Below are positions 20,643 through 32,459 of a stretch of DNA of 64,000 nucleotides, piece after piece (the first letter of the stretch is position 1; every line of letters begins with the position of its first letter). The stretch comes from Istiophorus platypterus (Eukaryota; Chordata; Actinopteri; Istiophoriformes; Istiophoridae). The stretch lies in NCBI GenBank assembly GCA_016859345.1, contig CM029126.1, forward strand, positions 10,246,527-10,310,526, written 5' to 3'. Under the pieces are notes generated by a model. That model had not been told where the DNA came from. It saw nothing but the letters and a program-made list of their open reading frames with translations, and did no database searches. The position numbers and the translations under genes are program-made.

Positions 20643-23600
20643 TTAGAATGCTCCCTGTTGATTCTTTGTCTTCTTTCTGCCCCTTCCTCTGCCCCCTGCA
20701 GGTTGTGGAGAAGTTACAGGGGCAGAGAGAGTGTGGGTTTGAAAGTCGACTTTCTGCTGAAGGATTCCTGTGAGAATGAACTCAGCAGTGACAACAGGGA
20801 GAGATGCAGAGACTGCCGGGCAACACAGCAACCAGTCCTCCTCGCAGGAAATAACTACAGTATGAGGCTGAGAGAGAGCAACGTGACACAAAATTACAGA
20901 TTTAGATTCAAGGTGGAATAATAAGATGTGGAGACAGAGGACCATATTTTAATGTACTTTTATGAAACGGGAGAAGGGCTCTAAGTTTGACTGGTACCTT
21001 GTGAGAAGAGGGCATCTTAGGCAGAAAGATAGCCCCACTGCAGGAGATTATGTCTTTCATTTGAACTGGCTCTGGCTTGACCGATTTGGTAACATGGATC
21101 TCATATCCCTGAGAGAAGAGATAAAGTACACAACATATAAACAAATACGGTTCTCTCTGTTTTTATTTAATCACAGCAAGAAGGCCGTGGGACATTAATA
21201 CAAGATGCTTGGGACTGGATTTTGGTATTACACATGTATACTGTTCCCTGACTGTAGCTGGTGTCAGCAGAATGTGTGGTATCAAATTATCCCTTTGCAG
21301 CTTTGATGAAACAGGTCAGGTAGGAAGTCTATGTAATAGAAATGGAAACCTTACTATCTGCTTCCTTAGGTGAAGTACTAATGAAACATAATACTTTTGA
21401 GCTACGACTAAATGTCACATTACTTCCTAATAGCCACAGTATAATGGTAGACAGTTGACACTGTGCCCTTGTAAAGATGTGAGTACGTTCACCAAATAAT
21501 ATGCTGAGCTAAAATCAATGCTGGCAGGTAAAGAGTGAAGGTTTTCAAATCTGTTTATAGGCTGAGGATGAGTCTAACATTAAAATTTCTGGATTCACAC
21601 CATGACTCGCTATTGCTCATTGTCAGTATTGCCCAACACCCCTGTGTCACATGCAAAGGGAAATACCAAACTGACATACAGACAGCGCCTCACTCTCAAA
21701 ATGGGAGCATAGAAATAAATAGGATGAGTGCGTTAGGGTACCTGTAAGAGAGGCTGACTGCTGGCCGCTCTCAGAGACTCCTCTAGGCAGAAACCAAACT
21801 TCTTCTCCTGCTCTGGATCCTTCACGACAAAAGGATTAGGAGACAGGAAGCTCCCGGCTTTACCACTCTGAAAGAGCAGGAGAGGAGAGGGTCTATTTTA
21901 GCATGTCTCTGTGTACTATCAAATTATTTAAATGTTAATATAGTAACTAACCTTTTCAAGCCATTGTGTGGTGACAATGGGGACACCTTTGGCCACAGCA
22001 CAAAGGAACTTGACAGTCCTGCGTACTTTATCAGTCACCAGACAATTCATGTCTGCCACACCTTTAGCCATGCTGCCTCCTAATCGAGCCAACACTCTCT
22101 CCCCGGCTTCATCCACCACACCTGTGAATAGCACCTGAGGAAATGACAGACACGCTGGTGTTATTTTATGTTGTCTATGGTCAAAACTTCAGTCTCCGTT
22201 TTAAATCCTCAACTTAGGTTTATTGAACAGATTTGTGATACTCTGTCATCCAGTGTGATTATAAATTAATGGCAATGGCAGCATTGAAACAAATTTAATT
22301 TGAGTCCTGATGCATTTCACCAAGCAGATTCAAATTACATAGTTACTCCTCATGAATAACAGGATAGATTTCTTGGAAGGGAAGAGAGCAGATATTTAAT
22401 GCCATCTAAGTTACAAAAAGGTGTTTTTGCCTGTGCAACAAAAGCACTAAACTCTGCAGAGACAGATTAAACTGTTCTAAACTGTTCTGTTTGAATGTGA
22501 TACGGGGAAATACAATCGTGTTCCCAAGATTTAGTCGAGCAGATTGATACCGATCTCATTTCTGTCCATTCGATATGATGCTAGAATCAGGAAGTGAAGT
22601 GATTAGCCAGGCCTAGCAGAGTCACTGGATACAGGGGGAAACATGACTTGTCATTTTTACATTTCTTTCCGTGTAAAGCGTAATCAAAGAAGGTATAGGG
22701 TAATAATTAGCAGGCTAAAGAGGTGCTGGTAGATGTGTTTTTGAACTTAGGGGAGAGCGAGGTTAGCTTTGTACCTCTGCCTCCAATATATATGCTACGC
22801 TAGGCTAATCACAGCCATGCTCTAGCTCCATACTTATCAAATTTGAGATTGGTATCAATCCTCTCATCTAATTTTCTAAATCTTATTCCTTTGTATTATT
22901 TGTCATTACAGTCAAATATCCCTCTTGTGCATAATTTGTATGGCAATAGTGTCCTAGTTTCAAAGATTAACACACAGATAAACACACAGACCTTGTAGGC
23001 CTGGCTCGCCGCTCGTAGTCGACCACTTGCTGCAGGGGAAGCGGAGGAGGAGCGAGGAGTCTTTGCCACTGGAGAGGAGTCCGCAGGAGCCTGTCGCTTC
23101 CGGGTGACACTGCTGGTTGGAGTCTGGGGCTGTTAAAAATCAAAATAGTGCATGAATGCAGACGGACAAGGGAAAAGCATGAAAAATACAAGGAGAATGG
23201 CCAGGATGGAAGGACTGAAGAAAGCCAAGATCATAAAACATATAAGAGTAGGAAGTAACTGTGTGACCATTAAGGCACTTAATTCATTATTGAATTAATG
23301 GTGATGCAGAGCAGGTCAGACCACTCCTGTTGCTGAGAGAGTGGGAGAGACCTAGACAGTCCCAGAGGTTGACTGCAGTACATTATAATGGCTAGAAAGG
23401 CTGACTCATTTAGATATATGCACAGGGGCCTTTGGCCAAGGTAAAAGCTTTCCTTTTCAAGGACGGAGGTTCCCAGACACAAATTATACACGACTCAGCT
23501 TTCAGTTTTGTCCAATTTATGTTTCAGCGTTAATGTATTTTTGTTTCAATCAAAGCAGCAACCCACTTAGACTCTAAAATGCATGTTGAAAAGTAAAGTA

Positions 23601-26600
23601 ATAATGTCACCTCTGATGCCTCCACTTTTGCATCCTGTTTCTTGGAACTGGCAGATGTTCCACTTTCTTCCTGCTCCTCTTTCTTCTTCTTCTGAACCCC
23701 CGATGGCCGACCTCTGGCTCTCTTCTGAGCAATCTCCTCTTTTATTTTCTCACTTTCTTCTTTCATCTCCACTTCAGGGGGAGATACTTTTGCATTCTTC
23801 TTGGCTTGAGTGCTGGATGGTCTACCTTTCCTCTTAGCTTGCACAGGATTCTCATATTTTGTTTCATCTTTCCCTTCTTCTCCTGTTGCCTGTGTTGTCT
23901 GGTCTCTCTCTTTCCCTTGGGAAATTTTTGAGCTACTGCTAGATTCCCCCTCTGTATTTGCTTCCAGCTCTCTTTTCCTACCTTTTCTTTTATCTCTAAC
24001 CTCAATTTCATTACTGGCTGCAGGAGCAACTGGTGCCTCTATAGTTTCACTCTTTACTGATTTTAGAACGCTGCCCCTGACATTTCTTTTAGGCAGAGGA
24101 GACTCCCCACTGGTATGACCTTCCTCCTGGATGGTCTTGGCTTCCTCATCTGCAGCAGTGGGTTCAGAGTCATTTCTTTTGGCTCGGCACTGCCCCCTTG
24201 TGGTACTTGCCTGCTGAAAGTCTGCCTTCTCTTCATCATCCTCCCGAGGAACCGTATTAGAGGATTCCTCTGTTTTCTTGCTCTTCCTGCCTCTGGTTGT
24301 GGGTGTGGGAGCTGAATTTTGATCACTCTGACTATTGATAGGAAGGATGGAGTCTTGCACAGGTTCGGTTCTCCTTGATCTTCCACGCTGCTTTCTTCCT
24401 CTTCCTCTGTCTTGAGAGCTCACACTGCGGCTGGAAATCTCAGATTGGGGAGAATTGGAAGACTTAGACCTTAAGAGGATTCCCTGAGGAGAAATATCCT
24501 TACTGTCCTGCTCTGTTGTTTCTGGAACCACCGTCCTCCTCCTGTTACTGCTTCTGGCGATGACGGCCTTGGGTGGCTCACTGGTTCTCTTTGCTCCTCT
24601 GCCTCGACCTCTTCCCCTGCTGTCCTTGGTGTCGCTTGAAGCAGATCTCTCGGAGCTCACTGAGTTGGAAGAGTTGGAGCGAGATCTGGTTCTCCTGGCT
24701 GGGACATCATCATTAGTTGATATTGTTGAGTCCTGTTTTGGCTTTGTTAGACTTGGTGTAGCAATTGTTTTTCTGGTTGCTCTTTGCCCTCTTGTGGGCA
24801 CATTGGGGTTACTTATTTGCTCACTGTCTTCTTTTTGCTCTTTTATTTGTTTTTCTTTAGTCTCTTTTTCTTTCTCCAGTCTCTCTCTTTCTTCTCTCTC
24901 CTTTGCTTCCCTCTGGAGTCTTGCTTGGTGTTCTTGTTGCTTCCTCTCTCTCTCAAGTCTCTCTTCAAGTTCCCTCTTTTCTGTTGCCAATCTCTCTTTT
25001 TCTTCCTGTTCCTTTCTTTCCTTTTCTATTCTCTCTTTCTCCTCTCTCTCCAATTTGTCCTTCTCTTCCCTTTCTGCCTTTTCATGCTCCAGTCTCTGTT
25101 TTTCTTCATTCTCCTTTCTTTCCCTCTCAAATTGCTCTTTTTCTTTCTGTATCCAATCAGATCTTTTCTTTTCTACTTGTTCCTTTCTCTCTTTCTCTGC
25201 TCTCTCCTGTTCAAGACTTATCCTCTCTGTATTTTCAGCCTGCAGCCTTTCTTGTTCTTCCTTTTCTTTTCTTTCCCTCTCTAATTTTTCTTGTGTTTCC
25301 TCTAGTGATCTTTGCCTTGTCCCTCTTTTAATTCTAATACTGTCTCCACTGGTTGTAGCTTCAGATTGTCTCCCTCTTTGTTTCTCAGGTTGTACATCAT
25401 TTTGTGTTTCTGGGGGCTGAGTTTCAACAGTAGAAACGTGAGAATTCATGAGCAGTTGCTTTGCTTTCATTTCTCTAGAAACTGGTATTGGGTAATCTTC
25501 ATCAATGTCTTCATCTTCACCTGTATCCAGTGGCTGAGTTTCAGCAGCAGAGAGCTCAGCGTTTGTGAGTGGTTGCATCTCCATGTCTTCAAATTGCGGA
25601 GTCTTTGCTTTTCTTTTTCTTGGGCCTGGCATTGATTTCCCAGCATCCCTTTCTTCATTTTCACTTATAGCCATTGGCTGAGTTTCAGCATCACCACCTT
25701 GCATGGGCTGGGTTTCCCAAATTGATAACTCAGAACCAATGAGGGGCTGTTTCTGCTCATCCTCAAACTGCAGGGGCCTTGCTTTTCTTTGTTTTGGACC
25801 TGGAAATGCCTCTACATCATCACTTTCCTCATTTTCGCTTGTAGCCATCGGTTGCGTTTCAGCTATAGATAGAAATTCACCAGAGGGTCTCTGCTGGGGG
25901 TGGGCTGGCTCCCCATCCTGTTTTCTCTCTTCTGTTTCATTCTGTATTATGGGCTTAACTTGTTGTACAGAGGAAACAGGCCCATCTGTTGCCAAACTCT
26001 GCTCTTCCTTAAAGGTGAACATTGGTTGGGTTTCAGCCATAGCAAGAGTACATGAGGTGGGAGAGCCTAAAGATTGACTCTCAGCAGGAGCTGTGACATT
26101 TCTTCTCTTATCTCCATCTGTTTCATTCCCTGGATGACCGTAGGACTCTGAAATATATGCCTGTGTTGCTTCTAGAGCCAAATCTACCTGGCCTTCTCTC
26201 CCAGACATTAATGAACATCCGGCAGACTCTACATCCTCTCCATAGGCCTGTGTAGCCTTGAGATTTGGATCATTCTCTGCAGAGATTCTTTCTGCATTTG
26301 GGATGACTATATATGCTTGGGTGTCTTCCAGATTTACACTCCTTTGCACAGAGACAAGTTCCTGGGTGATCTCCATTGCCAGACCTTGGGCCTGACACTG
26401 AAGGTGGCTGCTGTCAGACAATCCTAACTGAAAAGACCCTCCTCTGCTGGACTGTTCATCTTTTTCATCACCAGAAGGTTCAAGGCCAAAAGCCTGAGTA
26501 GGGATCATGGCGTGGTCATCTGGAGGGCTGTTCTGACAATCTTGGGTCTGAACAACAAAGGCCTGCGTCTCCGCCACAACAAAATCCTCATCCTCCTGGC

Positions 26601-29600
26601 TGTCTAAGCAGGATGACAATGCTACAGGTCCTTCAGCAAAGGCTACTGCACCTGGGACACAGAGATGACAAATAAAGATATTTGTGTTAGAACAAGGTTG
26701 TGTGCTATTAGAATGTAGTAAAAATAATATACTCACTTCTAAAAGGAACTGAAGAGGGACTCAGGAAAGCCTGAGTCTCCATATCTTCCACCACTCCTGA
26801 AACCATCCCAAAGTCAAAATAACAAAATTAAAAGACAATTTAAATTTACTTATATCTCTTATTAAATGCCAAAGAATCGATAGTGGATCAAGGAGGACAT
26901 AATGCCTCTTCCAATTGAAAAACTAAGGTCCACTTTACCTGGACCACTTAAAAATATAAAAACGTGGTTCCCTTTAGTGATTATGTGGAGTTTCTATGCT
27001 TTCTTGATTGCTTAACTTATTCATAAGCAAGCATTTTGGCCTCTCTCTATTTTGGTACTAAAAAAATACATATTTTTCTTGTATTATATTGTTGTTAATT
27101 GAGAAAGAGCTTAATCAGTAAATTAAAAAAATAATCATTTGTTGCAGCCTACATTCACTCCATCAAGATCTCATTTGAAAATTGGTTGACTAATTACCTG
27201 ACAATTGTGCAGGAGTAGAGCAGTACTGCAGAAGAGGAACTGGCAACTCAGATGTTTTTTCTCTGCATTGGGTAGGGGTCTGGCCTTCACCTGCCTCTGC
27301 AATGTCTGCCTCCTCATTCTCCACATCTGTATCACTGTCCACTCCGAGGTCAGTTGAACTGACCCCATCACCAGGAGGGGGCATGCTTGATCCATCCACA
27401 TCTGTATCTGGACCAGAATTTGAATCAAGAGCTTCTGACATGGTAGGATGAGAGACTGGCAAGGTTGTGACAGCAACAGGTATAACCAAAGGACAATTGT
27501 CTTCCACATCTGTGTCACTGTCAGACAGAATATCAACCCCTCTGTCTGCAGCAGTGCATGATTCTGTGGCAGCAGACACCACTGGAGGTTCACTGAGGGC
27601 TGGGGCAGGCATCGCTTCATCCTCTGTCTCACTGTCTACATGTAGGCTATGAGGAGTGGCAGGGGCAGATTCAGGCCCAGTTGGCTTTATATCTAATCTA
27701 GTGGGAGGTTTGTCTGTTTTAGAGCTCGATTTATTTGTTTCACACTCCCTTTCTTCATCCTCATCAACATCCGTGTCACTGTCTAGGTGAAAATCTTTAG
27801 GCTGCGTGGAGTGAAGCGCAGTGTCAGCAGTGTGTGCAACCTGAAATGAAATGGGTTTTGCTTTTGTGGCAGCGTCTGACACAGCAGCACCGTCATCCCC
27901 ATCAGTGTCACTGTCACTGGCGATTCCCTCAGGCTGAATAACTGAATTAACATGAGGAAGTTTGGTATTGTCATCAGAGGAAGGCATAGTTTCAAGAGCT
28001 TTGTCTGAGGCAGTTTCATCCTCATCAACATCTGTATCACTGTCCATCTGAAACTGGGCTGCGTTCGGTGGCTGATTGACTTGGTTTGCATTCAAGGTCA
28101 CACGATCCTCAGATGCCACCCCTTCCTCCTCTCCCTTCATATCTGTGTCACTGTCTGTGTTAAATGCAGGGATCGCATCTGTGGAGAATGCTGGCATGGA
28201 CACAGGCAATTCATCTTCTCCTGGAAGACTGACACTGCTTTTCTTTTTCAATGGCACATGTTGTCCACTTTTCTCAGATTTTGTCCCTTCTGGTCCTTCT
28301 TTTTCTTCTTCCCTTCCTTCCTCCTCCTCACTGTCATCCACAATTGCGAGTGCCCTTCTTTCCTCCAGCAGCTGTCCCCCCAAATCTACTTCTGTCTCCT
28401 CTTTGCTGAAGCTGACATGTCTGTATGGTCTATTTTTAGCTGAGGAGGACGGTGTGATGGGACTTTCGTCCTCACTGTAAAACAGCGGAAAACAAGATGA
28501 CAGGCATTATAATCAGAAATGAAAGAAGTGATAAACTGTATAGAAGAACAAATTTAAAAGGGACTGTTTATGAATATACATATTTTAAAAAAGACCAAAA
28601 AAAGCTGTTGCTAATATACCTTTCCTGGACAATTTTGTTTATTGGACTCAAGAATGTAGAGCAAGTGGGACTAGATTTATGGGAGTCAGAATCGGACACT
28701 GTAAAAGACAATAAAGATGAGCTAATAAAACATCAGATACAAAACACAGAGCTTCAATTCTATACATATTTACATCAATTATATACCTAGCGCCTTGTGC
28801 CATTTGTTTCCTCCTCCCCCTCTTTCTCCATCTGAGTCTGAGTCAGACTCTGGGACCAATGCCTGTGGCTGGTTTGGGGATTGCTCAAAGGGCAAGCAAC
28901 AGGTTCTGACAAAAGTCTTTGAAAATGACATCCGAGCCTTTGCACCACCATTGGCACATTTCTTGCTGCCTGTGCTTTTGTCACCTCCGTTGTCTCGTGG
29001 GGAATCTGGCAAGCTGGCATTCACCCCCGCAATTCTTCTCCCAGGAGTCCTCATGTCCCCTTGAGAAGATACTGTGTCTCCAGTGCAGCTGACATACTGA
29101 CATGGGATGTCTGCCACCACCAAACCGTCACCATCACTGAGGGCATAGCGTACATTAGGCGTCAGCTTTAAGTGGCCTTTGCGGGTCCCGTTCATGCTCC
29201 CAAGGTCCCAGACCAAAGCTTCTAGATCCACTTCACTGTGACAACCTCTTCTCCGGTAGACAGAGAGGCTGATGGTAGCGTGCTGCTTGGATATCGAGGG
29301 TGCTGGCAAGTGCAGAGTGCAGGTGTTTGGGTCGCGGCCCACCATGTTATCTCCCAAAAATAGGGGCAACTCTGGGTGACAGAGAGCATCAATTGTAAGA
29401 AATACAATGGCAAAGCCAAGTGATAGATTACCACACCAAATGTGTAATAACAGTAGCAGTAAGATACTCACCTGTCTCTGGGACTTGTTCATTTTTTAAA
29501 ATGCACAGTTTAGCCAATGGTCGCCCCCTCTTGCTTTCCTTCTCCTCTTCATTTTCTTCATCATCTGAATCCAAGATTGAGTCACTCAACACCTGGGTGG

Positions 29601-29607
29601 CCTCCAT
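20643..29607 (-). CDS. mdc1: Mediator of DNA damage checkpoint protein 1
   Basis: Eleven coding exons, 1986 residues: 29607-29472, 29371-28787, 28698-28620, 28474-27198, 26796-26737, 26651-23611, 23129-22992, 22134-21952, 21867-21742, 21108-20998, 20867-20643. The N-terminus MEATQ keeps a Thr4-Gln5 pair, the ATM site in human MDC1. The FHA domain (about 46-150) has VGRD, SISKQH and NGTRKG. About 267-692 carries repeated DSDTD motifs, in human CK2 sites that bind NBS1. About 693-1140 carries TQAF, TQAY and TQPM motifs, in human ATM sites that recruit RNF8. About 1165-1320 is a Glu/Arg/Lys-rich helix. The C-terminal tandem BRCT (about 1773-1960) has VLFTGVVD and RRTVKFL, matching the pocket that binds phosphorylated H2AX (human Thr1898, Lys1936). 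The protein is a nuclear scaffold at DNA breaks. In place of the mammalian Pro-Ser-Thr repeats there is charged and Arg-Gly-rich sequence. Confidence 0.95.
22135..22991. other. MDC1 intron before the first BRCT exon
   Basis: Intron of 857 bp separating the Ser/Pro-rich exon from the first BRCT exon. AT-rich, no recognisable embedded gene. Confidence 0.7.
23130..23610. other. MDC1 intron after the giant exon
   Basis: Intron of 481 bp following the 3041-bp exon; donor GAG/GTGACA at 23610-23609. No other feature seen. Confidence 0.7.
24830..25295 (-). repeat. Glu/Arg/Lys-rich coding repeat in MDC1
   Basis: About 150 codons of MDC1 are almost only Glu, Arg, Lys and Gln in short near-repeats such as EREEKERIEKERKEQEEKER. 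The DNA is an imperfect CTC/TTC-type pyrimidine repeat on the plus strand. The pattern predicts a long charged single helix or coiled coil. Because the strand bias removes stops, long antisense frames also open here; they are shadows. Confidence 0.75.
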
Positions 29608-30157
29608 TCCTCACGCAGGGTAAGACGGAAATGGCTGCGGTGCATAAACACAGGTAAATGTCAATAACGTCAATGTGTGATTTCAACAACGTTGACGTTT
29701 GAGACGTCACAAGATTAACTAGTAGACATTACCGTGCGACTCAGGGAAGCTAATGTTAGCCGAGGCAGCTAAATGACGATCTCTGCTGTAGCAGTCTCCT
29801 TAACGTTGATCCTGGACTGTTCAGTTATAACTTTTCGCTGTATTCTTGCTGACATCCACTTTGCAGCCATGATCTAACTAACGTTAAGCAACAAGAAATG
29901 CAACTTTCACTGGACCTGTATGAACATTTCTGCAGAAAGCGCTAAATTTCATTGCAACGCTACTTCCGGTCGGCGTAAAAACAAAACAACAGACAGACGT
30001 TAACTGTTAATTCGGGTATTTCAAAAGCCGACATCACAGCTTTCACATCATTAAGAAAACCTAACTTCTCTTTGCATAAAGTTTTCCCAATGTCAATGAG
30101 ATGTACGCTCTCATTTTAAACAGCACTTTGATACTACTCTCAAGAAACTGACGATCC
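29608..30157 (-). promoter_or_regulatory. MDC1 upstream region with an ETS-type site
   Basis: The 350 bp upstream of the MDC1 ATG are GC-moderate and lack a clear TATA box. ACTTCCGG at 29962-29969 reads CCGGAAGT on the minus strand, the consensus for ETS/GABP factors, which often drive TATA-less housekeeping promoters. The start site itself cannot be fixed. Confidence 0.4.
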
Positions 30158-30438
30158 TCATTGAAAACTACGGTGGAAGTTCACCCGATCGAACGAGCAG
30201 CTTGACCCTGATTCATCCAGCGGCGTGGCGGACTCGTTCAAGCCCATGTGTTCATTTGTAACGTGAATACGCTGCGTGTTGTTTTCCCCTCTGTAACGAC
30301 CCACTGTGGGAAGACGTCTCACCCCGACACCCACCTTCACACGCCTCCTCTTGCACGGTGCAGGTAAATACAAACGTACATGCACATCCTGGAAAACGTC
30401 CACAGCGTCCCAGACGGGGGCGTGTTTGGCCGCGAGCG

Positions 30439-30572
30439 ATTGGATAACGCAGCCGTCACTCACGGTGTAGTCTGTTGTGATTGGACGGTCGGAGCCCAGT
30501 CTCGCCTGAAACGTCTCTGATTGGACAAAAAAAAAACCCCAAGCGTCATTGTTCGTACGTTGATTTTCGCGC
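30439..30572 (-). promoter_or_regulatory. Three evenly spaced CCAAT boxes plus an E2F-like site
   Basis: ATTGG occurs at 30439-30443, 30480-30484 and 30520-30524, which is CCAAT on the minus strand with 41 and 40 bp spacing. TTTCGCGC lies at 30565-30572, an E2F-type core. Arrays of regularly spaced CCAAT boxes bound by NF-Y plus E2F/DREAM sites are typical of cell-cycle promoters. The nearest gene downstream in this orientation is MDC1, with its ATG at 29607. Confidence 0.5.
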
Positions 30573-30657
30573 CGTGTACACTCGGTCTTAAAGAGACCGT
30601 CGAGTGATGGTGGATTGAGTTGAACTAATTCTTTATAACTCACACAGGTCTGTGTTT

Positions 30658-30728
<71 letters not shown>

Positions 30729-30741
30729 CTCTGTCTATCTA

Positions 30742-30824
<83 letters not shown>
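30658..30824. repeat. Compound (ATCT)n-(AT)n microsatellite
   Basis: About 85 bp of ATCT units with a few changes run directly into about 80 bp of AT dinucleotides, between MDC1 and TUBB. Confidence 0.95.
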
Positions 30825-32301
30825 TTTTACTGTAAGGTACATTCAGGTACATTTACTTTTAAGTGATCATAAGAGATACAATGCTGCAGTTGAGTTTGGA
30901 TGCTCCGTTTCCTTGCTGCTCCCGAGGAAATACGCTTGACACAATAGGACACTGTCATCCAGGCAAAGTTGGAAACTCACCTTGGGTCCTGCTCGCTCCG
31001 AGCTATCTGTTGTTGTTGTTGTTGTTGTTGTTTTTCTCATTCATATGAAAATTTGTATATGGATATATGCAGCACTAAAGCACCGTGTAACGTAACATGA
31101 TGAGGGCGTTAAGGTGGGTTTTACCTATTCCCTGACCCTTGAAGAGGGTAGTTGTGTTAAACGGTAGTTCATGATCATCCTTCTTGCAGCTGTGTTTACA
31201 CGTTGCATATCAATTACATACTGTGTTTAATCAAATTGCCACATGATAACCCCGGGACCTGTGTGGGAGGAAAAGGGGTCAAGCAGCTGAATTTTTGTTC
31301 CAGTGCATCTGTATGCACTACATATTAACTATTCTGTTAGCTACACAGCCAGCAGTAGCACACATTAAGTCACAGCTCCCACCACAAAGGACTGTCTTTG
31401 CATGCTGTTATATTACAGAATATATAAGGTGAGTAGTGAAGATATCCATTAGGGGGGAAGGACACAGGAATATTCCTAAATTGGTATGTGAGCCTGCACT
31501 TTCTGCAGGAATTATGAAGCAAAACCTTAAGTTTACAAGAAACTAAACACAAGTATAATCATTTTTTATATGTTCAGTCCCCAATATTTTTAAGCATTCA
31601 GAATTAAGTAGGTGGAAAATTGTCAGCAGAAATATGTGGAATGGTATTTTGCTCAACCAAAAAATACCCTGCCACTTTCTTGAGTTGTATATTTAGATCA
31701 TCTGAATGCTGCCAAGGTTCAGTGAGCCTGTGTTCTTAGGATTGACTCATGCCCAGCACTGGGATGGTTGTGGGAATCTGGCTTGGCACAGAGAATAAAC
31801 TATCTCTGACTGTACCATGTTGTGGATCATGTGCCCTTAACCATAACGCTTGTGGTGCAGTGGAGAATAAACACCTATAGATGCTACTCCATTGAAATAT
31901 CCAAATAATATCAGGTAACCTTGTCTGACCCATTGCATGTCTACAACACAGTCTAAGATTTGCTTTGAGAATTTGTAGAGTTTACTTAACCGTTTTATAT
32001 CATAATGCTTATGGTAAAGACTATAAACCTACTTATATGTATAACAAAGTTGAATGACGCAGGTCATTTTTAATCGTTGCAGGAAACAGCAAAAAACCAT
32101 CAAAACCCTCCACTACAGAAACTCCTTATCTCAACTGAGTTAACATTCATTCGTCTGTGATATCAAGTCATTTATATTAACACTGTTTTAGAACGTGATT
32201 GAAATGTAATGGCTGAATTGTAGTTAAAAGTTTTATCGGACAGATGAAAATCATTTATATGTGAGCATTAATGACAGGAAAACAAGTTTTCATTTGACAA
32301 C
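30825..32301. other. Intergenic between MDC1 upstream region and TUBB 3' end
   Basis: A (GTT)n tract lies at about 31010-31031. Otherwise there is no recognisable gene; the frames present are short and without similarity. Confidence 0.6.
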
Positions 32302-32307
32302 TTTATT
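32302..32307 (-). terminator. TUBB poly(A) signal
   Basis: The minus strand reads AATAAA here, about 155 nt after the TUBB stop codon. Confidence 0.65.
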
Positions 32308-32459
32308 TGCAGTGAATGACAAGGGATATCTAACGTACGCTAAAGTTTGATCCTAGTAATGCTCTTAACACTATGTTGGTTCCTTGGTTACTGTTGTGGT
32401 TGTTCCTTTTGATTATTTTTAGTTTTGGCATTTATGTCGTGACCTTCACATTTTTATCT

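Noticed and set aside
24560..25420. 286-codon and other long plus-strand frames opposite MDC1
   Set aside because: They are the antisense of the Glu/Arg/Lys repeat and read as Ser/Leu/Phe runs; stop-free because of strand bias only.
30158..30643. 161-codon minus-strand open frame upstream of MDC1
   Set aside because: It overlaps the CCAAT/E2F promoter-like cluster, shows no recognisable domain, and its composition fits a chance frame in GC-rich sequence.
30652..30939. Tyr-Leu-Ser-Ile repeat frame
   Set aside because: Translation of the ATCT/AT microsatellite, not a protein gene.
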